Source: Prorocentrum cordatum
Lineage: Eukaryota; Sar; Dinophyceae; Prorocentrales; Prorocentraceae
Length of the DNA: 64,000 nucleotides
Reading direction: 5' to 3'
Assembly (NCBI GenBank): GCA_963575745.1
Contig: CAUYUJ010003002.1
Span: 1,289,336-1,353,335 of the forward strand
How positions within the stretch are numbered: the first letter of the stretch is position 1; every line of letters begins with the position of its first letter. The notes under the pieces were generated by a model. That model searched no databases. It was given only the letters and a program-made list of their open reading frames with translations, and was not told the origin of the DNA. A program made the translations under genes and the position numbers. Positions 23,201-29,409 of the stretch are shown piece after piece.

Positions 23201-26200
23201 CCCAGGTGCACCTACCTCTGCGCGGCTGCCTGCTCATCCTCCTTTCGACGAGGCCCTTCGGCGCGGCGTGTCGTTGCGTTCGTGGGCTGGCAGTGCTGGG
23301 GCAGTTCTTGTTGCGCGCCACGGCGCCGAAAAGCATCGCGTGTCCTCTGCGCACTTTGAGTTCCTGTCTGACGCCCACCTCTCCCTGACAGCCTCCTCCT
23401 TGTGAACCTCGCTCTCCCTCCCTTTCCCCAACACCTCGTCCCAGTCCTACCCTCCCCTCCCCTCCCTCCCCTCCCTCCCCTCTCCCTCCCCTCACCTTCC
23501 CCTTTCTCCCATCCCATCCCCTCCTCCCCTCCACCCCCTCCCTCCCCTCCCCTCCCCTCCCCTCCCTCCCTTCACAATTACACAATATGAATGCTACTCT
23601 CCTCTCTCCCCTGATGACGTCCTGAAGATATCCGGCCCCCCTTCCGCGTACTGCTTTTTTTGCACGCAAGATTCCCGGGAAACGGGTTTTTGACAAAGGC
23701 AAACAGGTTGCTCCCGCTGCAGCGCTGGCTACATTTCCGCGCCTCCGCTCGTTCCGAATCGTGCTCCCGCTGCAGCGCTGCCCTCATTTCCGCGCTTCCG
23801 CTGGTTCCGAATCGTGCTCCCGCTGCAGCGCTGGCCTCATTTCTCGGTTTTCATTTTGTTATTTTGCAATCCGATTCTTTTCGATCCTTCAAATGTTGCT
23901 CCCGCTGCAGTGCTGGCTCCCGCTGCACCGCTGGCTGTTCCAAAACGTGCTCCGGCTGCAGTGCGGGCGTTTTCGGTCCATCCAAATGGGCCCCAAATAC
24001 TAAAAAAACTACCCCCCAGAAACAAACACACACATCGCAAGTTATTACACATCCAGTGACGATTCGTCAAGCTCTTGGGCCGCAGAAGGCCCCACCACTT
24101 CGGGGCGGCGGCGTGCGATGTTGCAAGCAGAGCCAGCGGGTGCTCTCCATCAGCCCCGCCTTGTGGGGAGCTTGTCGCGGAGCCAAGGGAGCTGAACATA
24201 GAGCCGCGACTCCAGACCGGCCCCGACCCTTCGAAGTCTATCCACTGACCCACGAGGGAACCCTTTGCCCTGCCATGACATGCTGTGCGGTGTTCTGCTC
24301 TGCGCCTCCGTGCTATGCCATGCTTTGCATTGAAATTCTTTGTGATGCAATGCTTCACTACGCAATGCCACGCTATGCTATGATATTCTACGCTCTGCCG
24401 TGCTCTTCTACGCCATGCCATGCCGTGCTCTACGATGCATCGCGCACCCTCTCGCGATCATTGCCCTGCTCGACATCCAACTGTGCGAATGGAGAGGGGA
24501 TCTACGCCATGGTAAGGGATGGGAGGGAGGGGTAGGACGTCAAATATGACGCGAGCGTACTAAGCTTGTCCCCTCCCCTCCCTCCCCTCCCCTCCCCTCA
24601 CCTGTCCCGGCCATCCCCTCTCCCTCCCTCCTCTCTCCTCGCAGGCTGCCTGGCTCTCGGGGAACCCGCCCCGGTAGAGCCCCAGCAGGGTCTGCTGGGA
24701 GCACTCGTACGGCGAGAGGCACACGAACATGCGGTCCTGCTGCGAGCGCGGCCGAAGCCGGCCCTCCGAAGATCGGCGGCGAGCGAGGGGAGGTGAGAAG
24801 GAGAATGCCTTCTCAGAGGCGGCGGGGCTTCTCAGAGGCCCTGGCGCATTCTGAGAGGTCTGTTTCTGCTTCGGGGAAGGCTTTAAAACACTTCTCAGAA
24901 GGCAAGGGGACTTCCCGACCTTCTGAGGAGGCCTCCTCCTTCTCACTTCGCCCCCTCGCTCGCCGCCGAGGAGAGAAGGGTCTTCGACCATGTTTCCCGC
25001 GTCTTCGGCCTTTGGGCAGTCTTCTGAGGGTCTGCCGCGGCCTTCGGTATGTTTCGGCGATCTTCTGACGATCTTCTGGCGGTCTCTGGCTGCCATCTGA
25101 CGGTCTTCCACGGTATTCGTTGATCTTCGGAGGTTTCTGGCGGACATTGGCGGTTTCGGGTGGCCCTCGGCGCGAAGCTGAGCGATTGCGTTCAACAAGG
25201 GGTCCATGATCGAACACCTACATGGGTGGAGGACGAGGGAAAGACAAAAAAGAAAGAGGGATCGTTTTGGAACGTTTTGGCCATGTCCGAGGGGCTGAGG
25301 TACACCCAGCGACGCAAGCATGCCCCAGGCACTGGAGCTCAAGATCTAACATGCGCCCGCGCCAATACAGGCTTCACATTGACAAAGAGCGAGAAAGGCA
25401 AAGGGAGGACGGCGGGAGGGATGAAGGCGAGGGATGGCGAGCCAAGTAGGTTGGTGGAGGACGGCGACGAATAGATGACGAGGGATCACTTAGATGAAGA
25501 AGAGAGGGAGAACAAGAGAGAGAGAGAGAGAAGGAGGAGAGGGAGGAGGAGAAGGAGGAGGAGGAGGAGGAGGACAAATACAGGAGAAGGACGAGGATGA
25601 GGTGGAGGAGGAGGAGAAGGTGATGGATAGTGAAAAAATAAAAGGTGTCTTGCGCTACTTCAGTGTGCGTCGAAACCTCTGGGGGCCTGAGAGACCGACG
25701 GGGGCATTGCGGGACACGTGTTTCAATGCTCCCCCTACAAAAATGCTGCCGGCCACAACGCTTGCCGAAAGCAGATGAAGCGCGCCCTGCAAAAGCACGG
25801 ACGCCGCGCGGAACACAAGTCCCACGGCGGGAAGTGCCTCACTAAGCGACGGCACCTGGCTAGACCGCCCCACGAGAACTGCTGCGGCAATCGCGACGAG
25901 GCCGAAAAAGACGACGAACTGGCACCCAGGAGGCGCCGTGTGCAACTGTGCATGTGTGGTAACCAAATCTCCTGAAGCGCGCACTGTCGGCGCACGACCC
26001 CCGCAGGCCAGACCGGAGCCACAGACACTTTTTTTTCGCCGGCGGCGAGGCAGAGGCAGTCCGCACCAGCGTGTGACTGTTCGGGCCAACCCATCGGCGA
26101 ACTGCCCGGCGTGCAAGAGGGCCCCGCGGGGAAGAAGACGAGGGCGCCCGCGCGGGCCGGAGCCACAAACGTGCCACGATCGAACTCATCTTAAGTCGAG

Positions 26201-29200
26201 CCTGTCCAGTTAACATCAGTTAGTTAACTCAGAGGGAACATTCAACGACAGTTAAAAAATGGTCTGGGGACTATGCTTGTAATATTCTAGTGTATGTTTG
26301 GTGTTTTCAATAAAAAATGCGTCCCGAATCCACCTGTAGGGCTGTAGGGGGACACGCCCGACCTGAACCTCATCATGCATCGGGGCTTCTGCGCAGGAGC
26401 CACGCTCTTCTTCAGCGCCGACGCGCCGCCGCGACGGGCCGCCGCATCGGCGGGACGCTGTATGCTCATCAAGGCCGCAACGCACGGAGGAGGAGGAGGA
26501 GGAGGAGGGGGAGGAGGAGGAGGAGGAGGAGGAGGAGGAGGAGGGAGGAGGAGGAGGAGGAGAGGAGGAGGAGAGGAGGGAGGAGGAGGAGGGAGGAGGA
26601 GAGGAGGACGAGGAGGAGGAGGAGGAGGAGGAGGAGGAGGAGGCCCGGGGCCGCCTGGGCCGAGAGGCCGCCTCGCCCAGGGGCCGCCCCTCCGAGGCGG
26701 CCCGGCAGTCCCTCCGACGGCCCGCGCTGGGGGCCGCCCCCCGCCGGGGCGCTTTGCCGGAGGCGCCGCGCCCGGGCGGCGCGTGGAGCGCTCTCGGGTC
26801 GCACAGTCAACCCGTATCGTAAGGATACGCGGTAAAGGACGCAGGGGCCTTGGACGCCCACGTCGGAGCCTGTCGAGCGGGGCGCGGCCAGCCAAAGTGG
26901 CCGAGGATGGGCCGAGGAGGCAAGGCTGCAAGGGCTTAGTGGGCCCTGGAAACGACAGGGCCGTTTGTTTACCGGTTCCGTTCTGCCGTTCTTGATGCCG
27001 GTTCCGGCGCCGTTATTTTTTTTCGGGTTCCGTCGCCGTTCTTTTACGGGGTCCCGCTCCAGTTCCAATCCTGGAGCCGTTTTTGTTGCCGTTTCCGGTC
27101 GCTGTTTGTTTGCCGTTTCCACTTTCAAGGGACACTTTTTTGGAAATGGTGAAAAAACAGCCCTGCCGTTTCCGGGGCCCACTAAGATGCAGGGGCCTTG
27201 GACGCCCACGTCGGAGCCTGTCGAGCGGCCCCCGAATAGCTGAGCTTGACACCTCCTCCTGAGCCCAACGTGGCCCGCATTTCCATTCCTTCTCTGTACA
27301 GCTCTTGGGCCACAGGCGCACGTATGCACGACCTGCCCAACAGGTCACACCACGACGTTGATGCGCAGACGGCGGAACAGACGCACGCGGCACCAAGCAA
27401 TGCAACCCTCGTGACCACCTCCAGCCTTCGAAGAAGGCTCCTGACAACAACACATCGGTTCTTCGAAAGCTCCGCCTTCGAAGAAGGTGTACTAGGGGAA
27501 CAAACAATGACGCAAACATAGCAACTCGAAGGTCCGCGCGGACTCCTCGGATCGGCGCCCAGCCATCCTGGCGACGCCTCTGGCGCCGCCCAAGGCGCTG
27601 TCCGCGCGCCAGGGAGGGGGTCCAGCGCGGATCCAAAAAACCTGCGCGGACCTCCGATTCTCTGGAGCTGCAAGGTGCTCGTCAGCAGACCAGAAGGCAT
27701 CTGAGATGCCCCGTCTCCTTCTGAGAAAGCCTGCCCGGCCTGCCCCCTCTAACTTGCCCCTTCAGCGCGCCGCCTGCACAGGCATCCGCGAGTGGGCAAA
27801 GGGAAATGCCCCCCTGTCCCAGGGAACATGCTCTTACCGCTTCCACTAATACCACCCGCACGGTTTGATCCAACAGTGTCCAGGTACTTGTCCAATGCGT
27901 GGTTTCAATACTTTCTGGCTGCTGTTTTGCATCGTTCCCAGGTGCACGTGGATGCCTCAGAAGCCCAGGAAACAAACACATGACAGTAAGCTTAACTTGT
28001 CGGAGGCCCGCGCGCATTTCTTGGATATCGGCGCAAGATCGCATTCCAGGCAGCGCTGGAGGCTCTTCTAAGTGCGAGCTGGTGGCTCACAAGCCCCTCG
28101 GCACGTCCAAGAACCACACGCTGGGGGCGTTGTTTGTTGTTGTCCACTTGTCGCTTTTGACTTTACCACAACGTGTCAAAAACGCCACCCTGGACATGGG
28201 CATCAGGCAGGCGGCAATGTGATATTCAGGAACGTATCTAGAAACGAATGAAAACGGGCCGATCCCAGACCTGAAAACGTGTGACAACAACGGCGCCCAA
28301 CGCGGATAACAAAACGACAATATTGAAACGGGGGGGTGCCCTCAGCACTTCTACATTATAATACAAAAAAGCGTCATACACATAATCTGTTGTAGTTCCG
28401 CACGGATTTCTTGGATCGGCGCTGGGTCCCCCTCCCTGTCGCGCGGGGCCAACCAGGGGCGACGCCCGAGGCGCCGCCAGGGGGGGGCCAGGCGCCGATC
28501 CAAGAAACCCGCGCGGAGCTCTGGAATCGAATGTGTATGCCGATTTCTCCTCGTCGACTTGAGGAGCATCCAGGAGCAGAAAGCGCGCGGGCGCCTGGCC
28601 GACAAGCTCCCGCAGGCGCGCGCCCGCCTCGATGGCCTGGCAAAGCCCCCGCGGGGTCAGCTCGTGGAGGCTGTCTCCTGGGCCGCGGGTTCGCCGCGTT
28701 CGGACGAGTCGTCGCCGATATACTGCTCCGCTCACTACAGTAAGCCTTTATGGGAGCCTCTGTGGACCTCCGCGGCACCGTCATCAACGCGATTTCGACT
28801 GGATGTCGTCCAGATGCCGACCGCCCCTCTGCACCGTGGTGTCAAAATTCCGCCCCGATGTCAGACGCATCCGACCAAACCCATACGAACCTACGAAGAT
28901 ATGTTGGTCCTTGTGGGGCTCCTAGACTCCCACGATGGCCAACGCAACTACTCCTACATCGATCCCCCGGTTACTTTTCCTCCTCCTCCTCCTCCTTCCC
29001 TCTCGCCCTCCTCTTTCTCGTCCTCCACTCAAAATCCTTCCTCCTCCTCCTCCTCCTCCTCCGCCGGCGGCGCGGGTCTCTCGCGCGCCCTGGCGCCCGG
29101 TGGAAAAACGAAAACACAAACAACAACAAAAAATGCCCGGGAGCTCGGCGCGGTGGTGTCCAGCGCCGCACAACCTCCTCCTCCTGCTCCTCCTTCTCCT

Positions 29201-29409
29201 CCTCTTCTTGTTCCTCCTCTTCCTCCTCCTCATGCTCCTGCCGCGGGGGCTCCTTTGCTCGTGTACGTGATGCGGTCGGCGTGGCCCTCGCTCTCGCCGT
29301 GCCGCAGCAACACGATTTTCGGCGGCAGCCGTTTCCAGATCAGCCGCCGCCTCCGCCGTTCCACGGCCGCCGCCAACGGCGTGCCGATGTCCTTCGGGGG
29401 CCACCGCTT
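4853..29409 (-). CDS. Histidine phosphatase (phosphoglycerate-mutase-like), seven exons, 3' end missing
   Basis: Joined exons (minus order): 29409-29253, 28677-28571, 24736-24650, 19769-19692, 17707-17633, 9094-9003, 4888-4853. They give 632 nt in one unbroken frame, about 210 codons. All junctions keep phase, all six acceptors are AG followed by G, and the donors are GA (3), GC (3) and GT (1), as is usual in dinoflagellates. Motifs in the joined protein (residue 1 = first codon of the first exon found) are RHG at 36-38, LTPRG at 59-63, SPY at 96-98, IRE at 127-129 with GNFQD at 133-137, NGES at 160-163, ADVLDRV at 165-171 and THG at 200-202. This order is that of the DET1/YDR051C branch of the histidine phosphatase superfamily, which removes phosphate from small phosphorylated substrates through a phosphohistidine. 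The substrate cannot be read from sequence. Odd points: the pocket Arg after SPY is Cys100, and decayed copies of exons f and g sit inside the gene. The initiator and the C-terminus were not found. Confidence 0.87.
4985..5430. repeat. GGA microsatellite grading into GGCAGGAG repeats
   Basis: (GGA)n runs to about 5160, then degenerate GGCAGGAGGAGG and GGCGGCACGAGGA units run to 5430. Smaller GGA runs lie at 5555-5610 and a TCC run at 4570-4650. Intronic in the phosphatase gene. Confidence 0.9.
5672..5712 (-). pseudogene. Decayed partial duplicate of exon f
   Basis: About 31 of 41 bases match the 3' part of exon f, and the likeness continues into the intron (CTTGCCCCG against CTGCCCCG). Read in the exon f frame it gives IG.R.E.D.C.V. 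The usual donor GC is CT here. No upstream half or acceptor is visible. Confidence 0.5.
5851..6340. repeat. 100-103-bp tandem repeat, five copies
   Basis: Units start at 5851, 5954, 6057, 6157 and 6257 with CGCTGCTAGGGCGAAGTCA and end with strings of GTCCCGYGGTGT. Period 103, 103, 100, 100. Copies differ at 5-15 percent of positions by eye. Confidence 0.9.
6341..6940. repeat. Compound GTCCCGTGG / GAGATCGATAGT array
   Basis: Blocks of GTCCCGTGGTGTCCCGTGG (the tail motif of the preceding array) alternate with blocks of GAGATCGATAGTGAGATCGA. Block lengths are irregular, 30-110 bp. Confidence 0.85.
6941..7384. repeat. TCC microsatellite and unassigned flank
   Basis: An imperfect TCC/CTC run covers about 7030-7240. 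The flanks carry nothing that I recognise. Confidence 0.7.
7385..7640 (+). repeat. 82-bp family repeat, three units
   Basis: Three tandem units contain GGATGGAGGGCGGACCCT, GTGGCTCTCGCCTC and GCGCACATTCGAC..AAG. They belong to the same family as the large array at 29640-31090. The first two units are nearly identical to each other. Confidence 0.8.
7641..8399. other. Unassigned intron sequence with CTC run and ATGCATCGGCGAT palindromes
   Basis: A CTC-rich stretch covers 7910-8000. From 8050 to 8175 there are palindromic strings (TCGGCGATGCATCGCCGA) like those inside TIR-B. A weak relative of 8070-8150 occurs at 43215-43285. No coding was recognised. Confidence 0.5.
8400..8622. mobile_element. 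TIR-A element, copy 1 (diverged)
   Basis: About 223 bp, alignable from end to end with the copies at 21935, 36320 and 38856. It starts TTGAGCAAGGCCCGACCGTC and keeps the CCTACCACGRCATG and CAACCAGAAATGYT-like positions. The terminal inverted repeats are strongly eroded here. Confidence 0.7.
8623..9002. other. GC-rich GGA/GGC intron sequence downstream of exon f
   Basis: Low-complexity GAGGCGGAGGGC and GGAGGGGGAGG strings, then a GC-rich unique stretch up to the exon f donor. No further coding was found. Confidence 0.5.
9003..9094 (-). CDS. Histidine phosphatase exon f (DRV..FWDRLL segment)
   Basis: 92 nt. The acceptor is CGCCCAG/GACCGC. It encodes residues 169-198 plus two bases of codon 199: DRV, FWDRLL, IGRRDEYDT, then the strand leading to the second catalytic histidine. 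The best donor is CTGGT/GCTGCC (GC type), because joining it to exon g gives Val-Thr-His-Gly in frame. Other donors within 3-4 bp are conceivable. A diverged partial copy of the exon lies 3.3 kb downstream at 5672-5712. Confidence 0.85.
9200..9740. repeat. ACTCCTC and CTC repeats
   Basis: (CTCACTC)n and (CTC)n blocks lie at 9205-9345 and ACTCCTC blocks at 9625-9730, with about 270 bp of GC-rich unassigned sequence between them. Confidence 0.85.
9741..10424. other. Unassigned intron sequence
   Basis: No repeat relationship within the window and no convincing exon. The base composition is less biased than the surroundings. Confidence 0.4.
10425..12680. repeat. Degenerate ~65-70-bp tandem array
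   Basis: Roughly 30 loose copies of a unit containing GCCTGAGACATCCTCGCAAC, TCTGGGCTCACAGATGCCCT and GACCTGAGGTGGTC. Breaks occur at about 10810-11040 and 12380-12440. All copies point the same way, and divergence between units is high. Confidence 0.85.
12681..12970. other. Unassigned spacer between two arrays
   Basis: About 290 bp between the 65-70-bp array and the 158-bp array. Nothing was recognised. Confidence 0.4.
12971..13585 (+). repeat. 158-bp tandem repeat
   Basis: Units start at 12971, 13129 and 13287 (TCCTGGGGGCCTCTCGGGGC), exactly 158 bp apart and nearly identical. A diverged partial unit follows at about 13430-13560, and a distant relative lies at 14268-14340. Confidence 0.9.
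13586..13920. repeat. CTC microsatellite
   Basis: A long (CTC)n tract with sparse interruptions (CCCC, AACT, TTCC). Confidence 0.95.
13921..14640. repeat. Degenerate CTTGGGGCC-type repeats
   Basis: Loose copies of CTCTTGGGGCC and GAATGAAGGACGTTG. The latter is repeated at about 14508, 14560 and 14596. No coding was recognised. Confidence 0.55.
14641..16160. other. Largely unique intron sequence
   Basis: The least repetitive part of the large e-f intron. On the minus strand, 15108-15374 is open for 88 codons and would encode a hydrophobic segment (VCALVLLCAGA) flanked by basic residues. There is no family match and no clear splice sites, so I do not call it a gene. Confidence 0.35.
16165..16285. 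repeat. GGA microsatellite
   Basis: (GGA)n with single GGT and GCG variants. Confidence 0.95.
16286..17107. other. Unassigned GC-rich intron sequence
   Basis: Contains ACCGTGCGGTGAC repeated at about 16775 and 16907 (with relatives at 16787 and 16830), a short local duplication. No exon was found. Confidence 0.4.
17108..17540. mobile_element. TIR-D element: two ~170-bp inverted arms around a hairpin
   Basis: The left arm (about 17108-17285) is the reverse complement, imperfectly, of the right arm (about 17376-17540). Matched landmarks include GTGAAAAAATCACGG against CGTGATTTGTTCAC, and GACTGTCAAAAAACGACTCA against GAGGCGCTGTTTGACGCTCC. The centre (17311-17370) is its own hairpin: CTAGGGGAACGAAGAATGAC facing GTCATTCTTCGCTCCCC. 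One arm recurs alone at 4415-4540 and 54010-54140. Confidence 0.7.
17633..17707 (-). CDS. Histidine phosphatase exon e (YR..NGES.ADV segment)
   Basis: 75 nt, 25 codons (residues 144-168). The acceptor is CCCGAG/GTCCAC and the donor GTGCTG/GACCTT (GA type). It encodes an acidic/basic helix, GRYSYR, NGES at 160-163 and the start of ADVLDRV, which is completed by exon f. This GES.ADVYDR block is characteristic of the DET1 group. The following intron is 8538 bp and holds most of the tandem arrays of 9-17 kb. Confidence 0.9.
17796..18120. repeat. CT then CTC microsatellites
   Basis: A (CT)n tract at about 17797-17820, then (CTC)n from 17863 to 18113. It lies just upstream of exon e in the d-e intron. 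Confidence 0.95.
18121..18576. other. Unassigned intron sequence
   Basis: Contains loose CATCGTC/CACCATC strings. No exon or repeat family was recognised. Confidence 0.4.
18577..19180 (+). repeat. CACATAGCTTGCAC short tandem array with a conserved end
   Basis: About 30 loose copies of a 14-16 bp unit (GCACCACATAGCTT) run to about 19110. Then an end sequence at 19118-19165 (AACATTCGAATTGGGGCCCC..GGCTAACATGCTTC) follows. The same array and a recognisably similar end occur reversed at 56640-56980. Confidence 0.8.
19181..19430. repeat. CCCAAGACGGCCC-type degenerate repeat
   Basis: The reverse orientation of the GGGCCGTCTTGG repeats seen at 1.7-2.4 kb. Confidence 0.55.
19431..19691. other. d-e intron, donor side
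   Basis: Unique-looking sequence after the exon d donor. No repeat or exon was recognised. Confidence 0.4.
19692..19769 (-). CDS. Histidine phosphatase exon d (IRE...GNFQD segment)
   Basis: 78 nt, 26 codons (residues 118-143). The acceptor is GTGCAG/GTGGAG. The donor TCGAAG/GTACGA is the only GT donor among the seven. The exon carries HTDPQIRE and GNFQD, which match the conserved LREQDFGNFQD block of DET1-type phosphatases. Glu129 is the likely catalytic acid. The intron to exon e is 1984 bp. Confidence 0.9.
19770..20660. other. c-d intron: unassigned sequence, CT run and pyrimidine-rich tract
   Basis: (CT)n at about 20180-20235, then a long pyrimidine-rich, loosely CTCCT-like tract at 20310-20640. 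No coding was recognised. Confidence 0.5.
20661..21060. other. Coding-like block of unclear strand
   Basis: Both strands are open for over 100 codons and both give mixed-composition proteins. The plus strand has a W-rich piece and the minus strand a piece ending in HESRSCHSM. No family, splice pair or motif decides between them. It lies inside the phosphatase c-d intron. Confidence 0.2.
21319..21450 (+). repeat. K repeat, copy 1
   Basis: About 130 bp matching 26804-26936: CACAGTCAACCCGT, ACGCAGGGGCCTTGGACGCC, CGAGCGGGGCGCGGCCA and GAGGAGGCAAGG. No inverted termini were seen. Confidence 0.75.
21487..21620. mobile_element. TIR-G element, copy with both arms
   Basis: The left arm GAGGGGGAAGGCTTCTCCGA then AGGAGGCTGCTTCTGAAAGG is mirrored by the right arm CCTTCTCAGAAGCAGCCTCC then TTCTAAGAGGCCTCCC. 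The centre is GCGGGCCTTGTCTGTAGATG. It abuts TIR-F at 21621. Confidence 0.75.
21621..21813. mobile_element. TIR-F element, copy 1
   Basis: About 193 bp. The ends are inverted repeats: GTCGGGCCTGTCCCCCTACA then GGGGATTTTCGACGAAAAAT against ATTTTTCGTCGAAAATCCCC then TGTAGGGGGGCAGGCCCGAC. The AT-rich middle holds no ORF. Other copies are at 26191, 60971 and 62244. Confidence 0.85.
21935..22167. mobile_element. TIR-A element, copy 2
   Basis: 233 bp. The left end GCAGGGACC..CCGTCCCGGCAT, CCTATAGTCCTACCACGAAA and the right end GGTTGGGGCTATAGGCGAGC, CAGGACGCTTCGACACTGC are imperfect inverted repeats of about 58 bp. Inside are several TGTTCTAAGAACA-type palindromes. TTGA flanks both ends. There is no ORF. 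Confidence 0.85.
22168..23400. other. Unassigned intron sequence, possibly decayed coding
   Basis: Several frames on the plus strand between 22732 and 23388 are open and of mixed composition, with changes of frame. Nothing matches a family that I know. It carries none of the repeats listed here. Confidence 0.3.
23401..23580. repeat. CCCTC microsatellite
   Basis: Imperfect (CCCTC/CCTCC)n. A similar shorter block is at 24565-24640, next to the exon c donor. Confidence 0.9.
23700..23965 (+). repeat. 53-bp tandem repeat (CTCCCGCTGCAGCGCTGG)
   Basis: Units around CTCCCGCTGCAGCGCTGGC..ATTTC at about 23712, 23765, 23818, 23901 and 23956. The first three are 53 bp apart, the later ones irregular. 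Confidence 0.8.
24275..24440 (+). repeat. TGCTATGC short repeat
   Basis: Loose CTATGCCATGC/ATGCTATGAT strings, like the longer array at 42285-42545. Confidence 0.75.
24650..24736 (-). CDS. Histidine phosphatase exon c (SPY segment, catalytic Arg replaced)
   Basis: 87 nt, exactly 29 codons (residues 89-117). The acceptor is GCAGCAG/GACC and the donor is GCCAG/GCAGCC (GC type). It encodes a hydrophobic strand, SPY at 96-98 and QQTLLGLY. In most relatives the second residue after SPY is Arg, a phosphate-pocket residue. Here the codon is TGC, Cys100. A TIR-E element begins about 35 bp upstream in the preceding intron. Confidence 0.88.
24772..24972. mobile_element. TIR-E element, copy 1
   Basis: About 201 bp. 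The left end CGGCGGCGAGCGAGGGGAGG, TGAGAAGGAGAATGCCTTCT is mirrored by the right end GGCCTCCTCCTTCTCACTTC, GCCCCCTCGCTCGCCGCCG (about 45 bp). CTTCTCAGA palindromes lie inside. It lies about 35 bp upstream of exon c. The second copy is at 38437-38640. Confidence 0.85.
24973..25180. repeat. Degenerate TCTTCGGNGGTCT repeats
   Basis: Short loose strings such as GGTCTTCGACC, GATCTTCTGACGGTC and GGTTTCTGGCGG at 15-20 bp spacing. Confidence 0.5.
25181..25660. repeat. Purine-rich tract
   Basis: GAGAGA and GGAGGA runs at about 25495-25625, with unassigned flanks. Confidence 0.7.
25661..25980. other. Coding-like block, strand undecided
   Basis: The plus strand (25718-25975) reads as a charged, Cys/His-rich peptide with CCGN and DEAEKDDE. 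The minus strand (25655-25935) reads as two hydrophobic segments. Each could be the antisense shadow of the other. The acidic/basic mixture makes plus slightly more likely, but no splice sites settle it. Confidence 0.3.
26191..26365. mobile_element. TIR-F element, copy 2
   Basis: Left end TTAAGTCGAGCCTGTCC, right end CTGTAGGGGGACACGCCCGA. The left arm is much eroded, while the right arm aligns with the copy at 21621. AT-rich middle. Confidence 0.65.
26480..26645. repeat. GGA microsatellite
   Basis: (GGA)n with a few GGG and ACG variants. Confidence 0.95.
26804..26936 (+). repeat. K repeat, copy 2
   Basis: Matches 21319-21450 over its length (CACAGTCAACCCGTATCGTA start). It is interrupted at its right end by the TIR-H element. 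A further K fragment follows at 27187-27235 (ATGCAGGGGCCTTGGACGCC..). Confidence 0.75.
26936..27186. mobile_element. TIR-H element lodged in K repeat
   Basis: About 250 bp bounded by CTTAGTGGGCCCTGGAAACG and CGTTTCCGGGGCCCACTAAG, a nearly perfect 26-bp inverted repeat. The interior holds GCCGTTTCCGGT/GGTTCCGGCGCC strings and no ORF. Only one copy was seen. Confidence 0.75.
27491..27690. mobile_element. TIR-C element, copy 2
   Basis: It starts CTAGGGGAACAAACAATGAC, then CCGCGCGGACTCCTCGGATC. The mirrored arm is GCGCGGATCCAAAAAACCTG, CGCGGACCTCCGA. The central part holds GGCGCC..GCGCGCCAGGGAGGG. Its first 20 bases equal the central hairpin of TIR-D at 17311. Confidence 0.7.
27691..28339. other. 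Unassigned intron sequence
   Basis: Fairly unique sequence in the b-c intron. 27995-28050 resembles one arm of TIR-C (CGCGCATTTCTTGGATATCG). No exon was found. Confidence 0.4.
28340..28570. mobile_element. TIR-C element, copy 3, at the exon b donor
   Basis: The arms GTCATACACATAATCTG..TTCC, GCACGGATTTCTTGGATCGG and CCGATCCAAGAAACCCGCGC, GGAGC..CGAATGTGTATGCC are inverted repeats of about 60 bp. Its right margin falls at the first bases of the intron after exon b. Confidence 0.8.
28571..28677 (-). CDS. Histidine phosphatase exon b (LTPRG..QA segment)
   Basis: 107 nt. The acceptor is GGCCCAG/GAGAC, and two bases complete codon 53. It encodes residues 54-88 with LTPRG followed by QA and LREL, the helix that follows the RHG loop in this family. 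The donor is CTCCTG/GATGCT (GA type), leaving phase 0. A TIR-C element starts within about 10 bp of the donor. The intron to exon c is 3834 bp. Confidence 0.88.
28678..29252. other. Phosphatase intron a-b (575 bp)
   Basis: On the minus strand it starts GAGCCC and ends GCGGCCCAG. It contains CTC-rich low-complexity strings at 28978-29065 and 29170-29235. The pentamer AGGAG spans both splice junctions, so the exact cut could shift by a few bases without changing the joined sequence. Confidence 0.7.
29253..29409 (-). CDS. Histidine phosphatase exon a (RHG motif)
   Basis: 157 nt, the first exon recognised, codons 1-52 plus one base. It encodes a basic stretch ending in a beta-strand and the RHGES motif (Arg 29304-29302, His 29301-29299). 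This is the phosphorylated catalytic histidine of the superfamily. The proposed acceptor is GGCAG just before AAG at 29409. The start is less certain than the other junctions because no exon further upstream was found to test its phase. The donor is AAAG/GAGCCC (GA type). The next intron is 575 bp. Confidence 0.88.
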
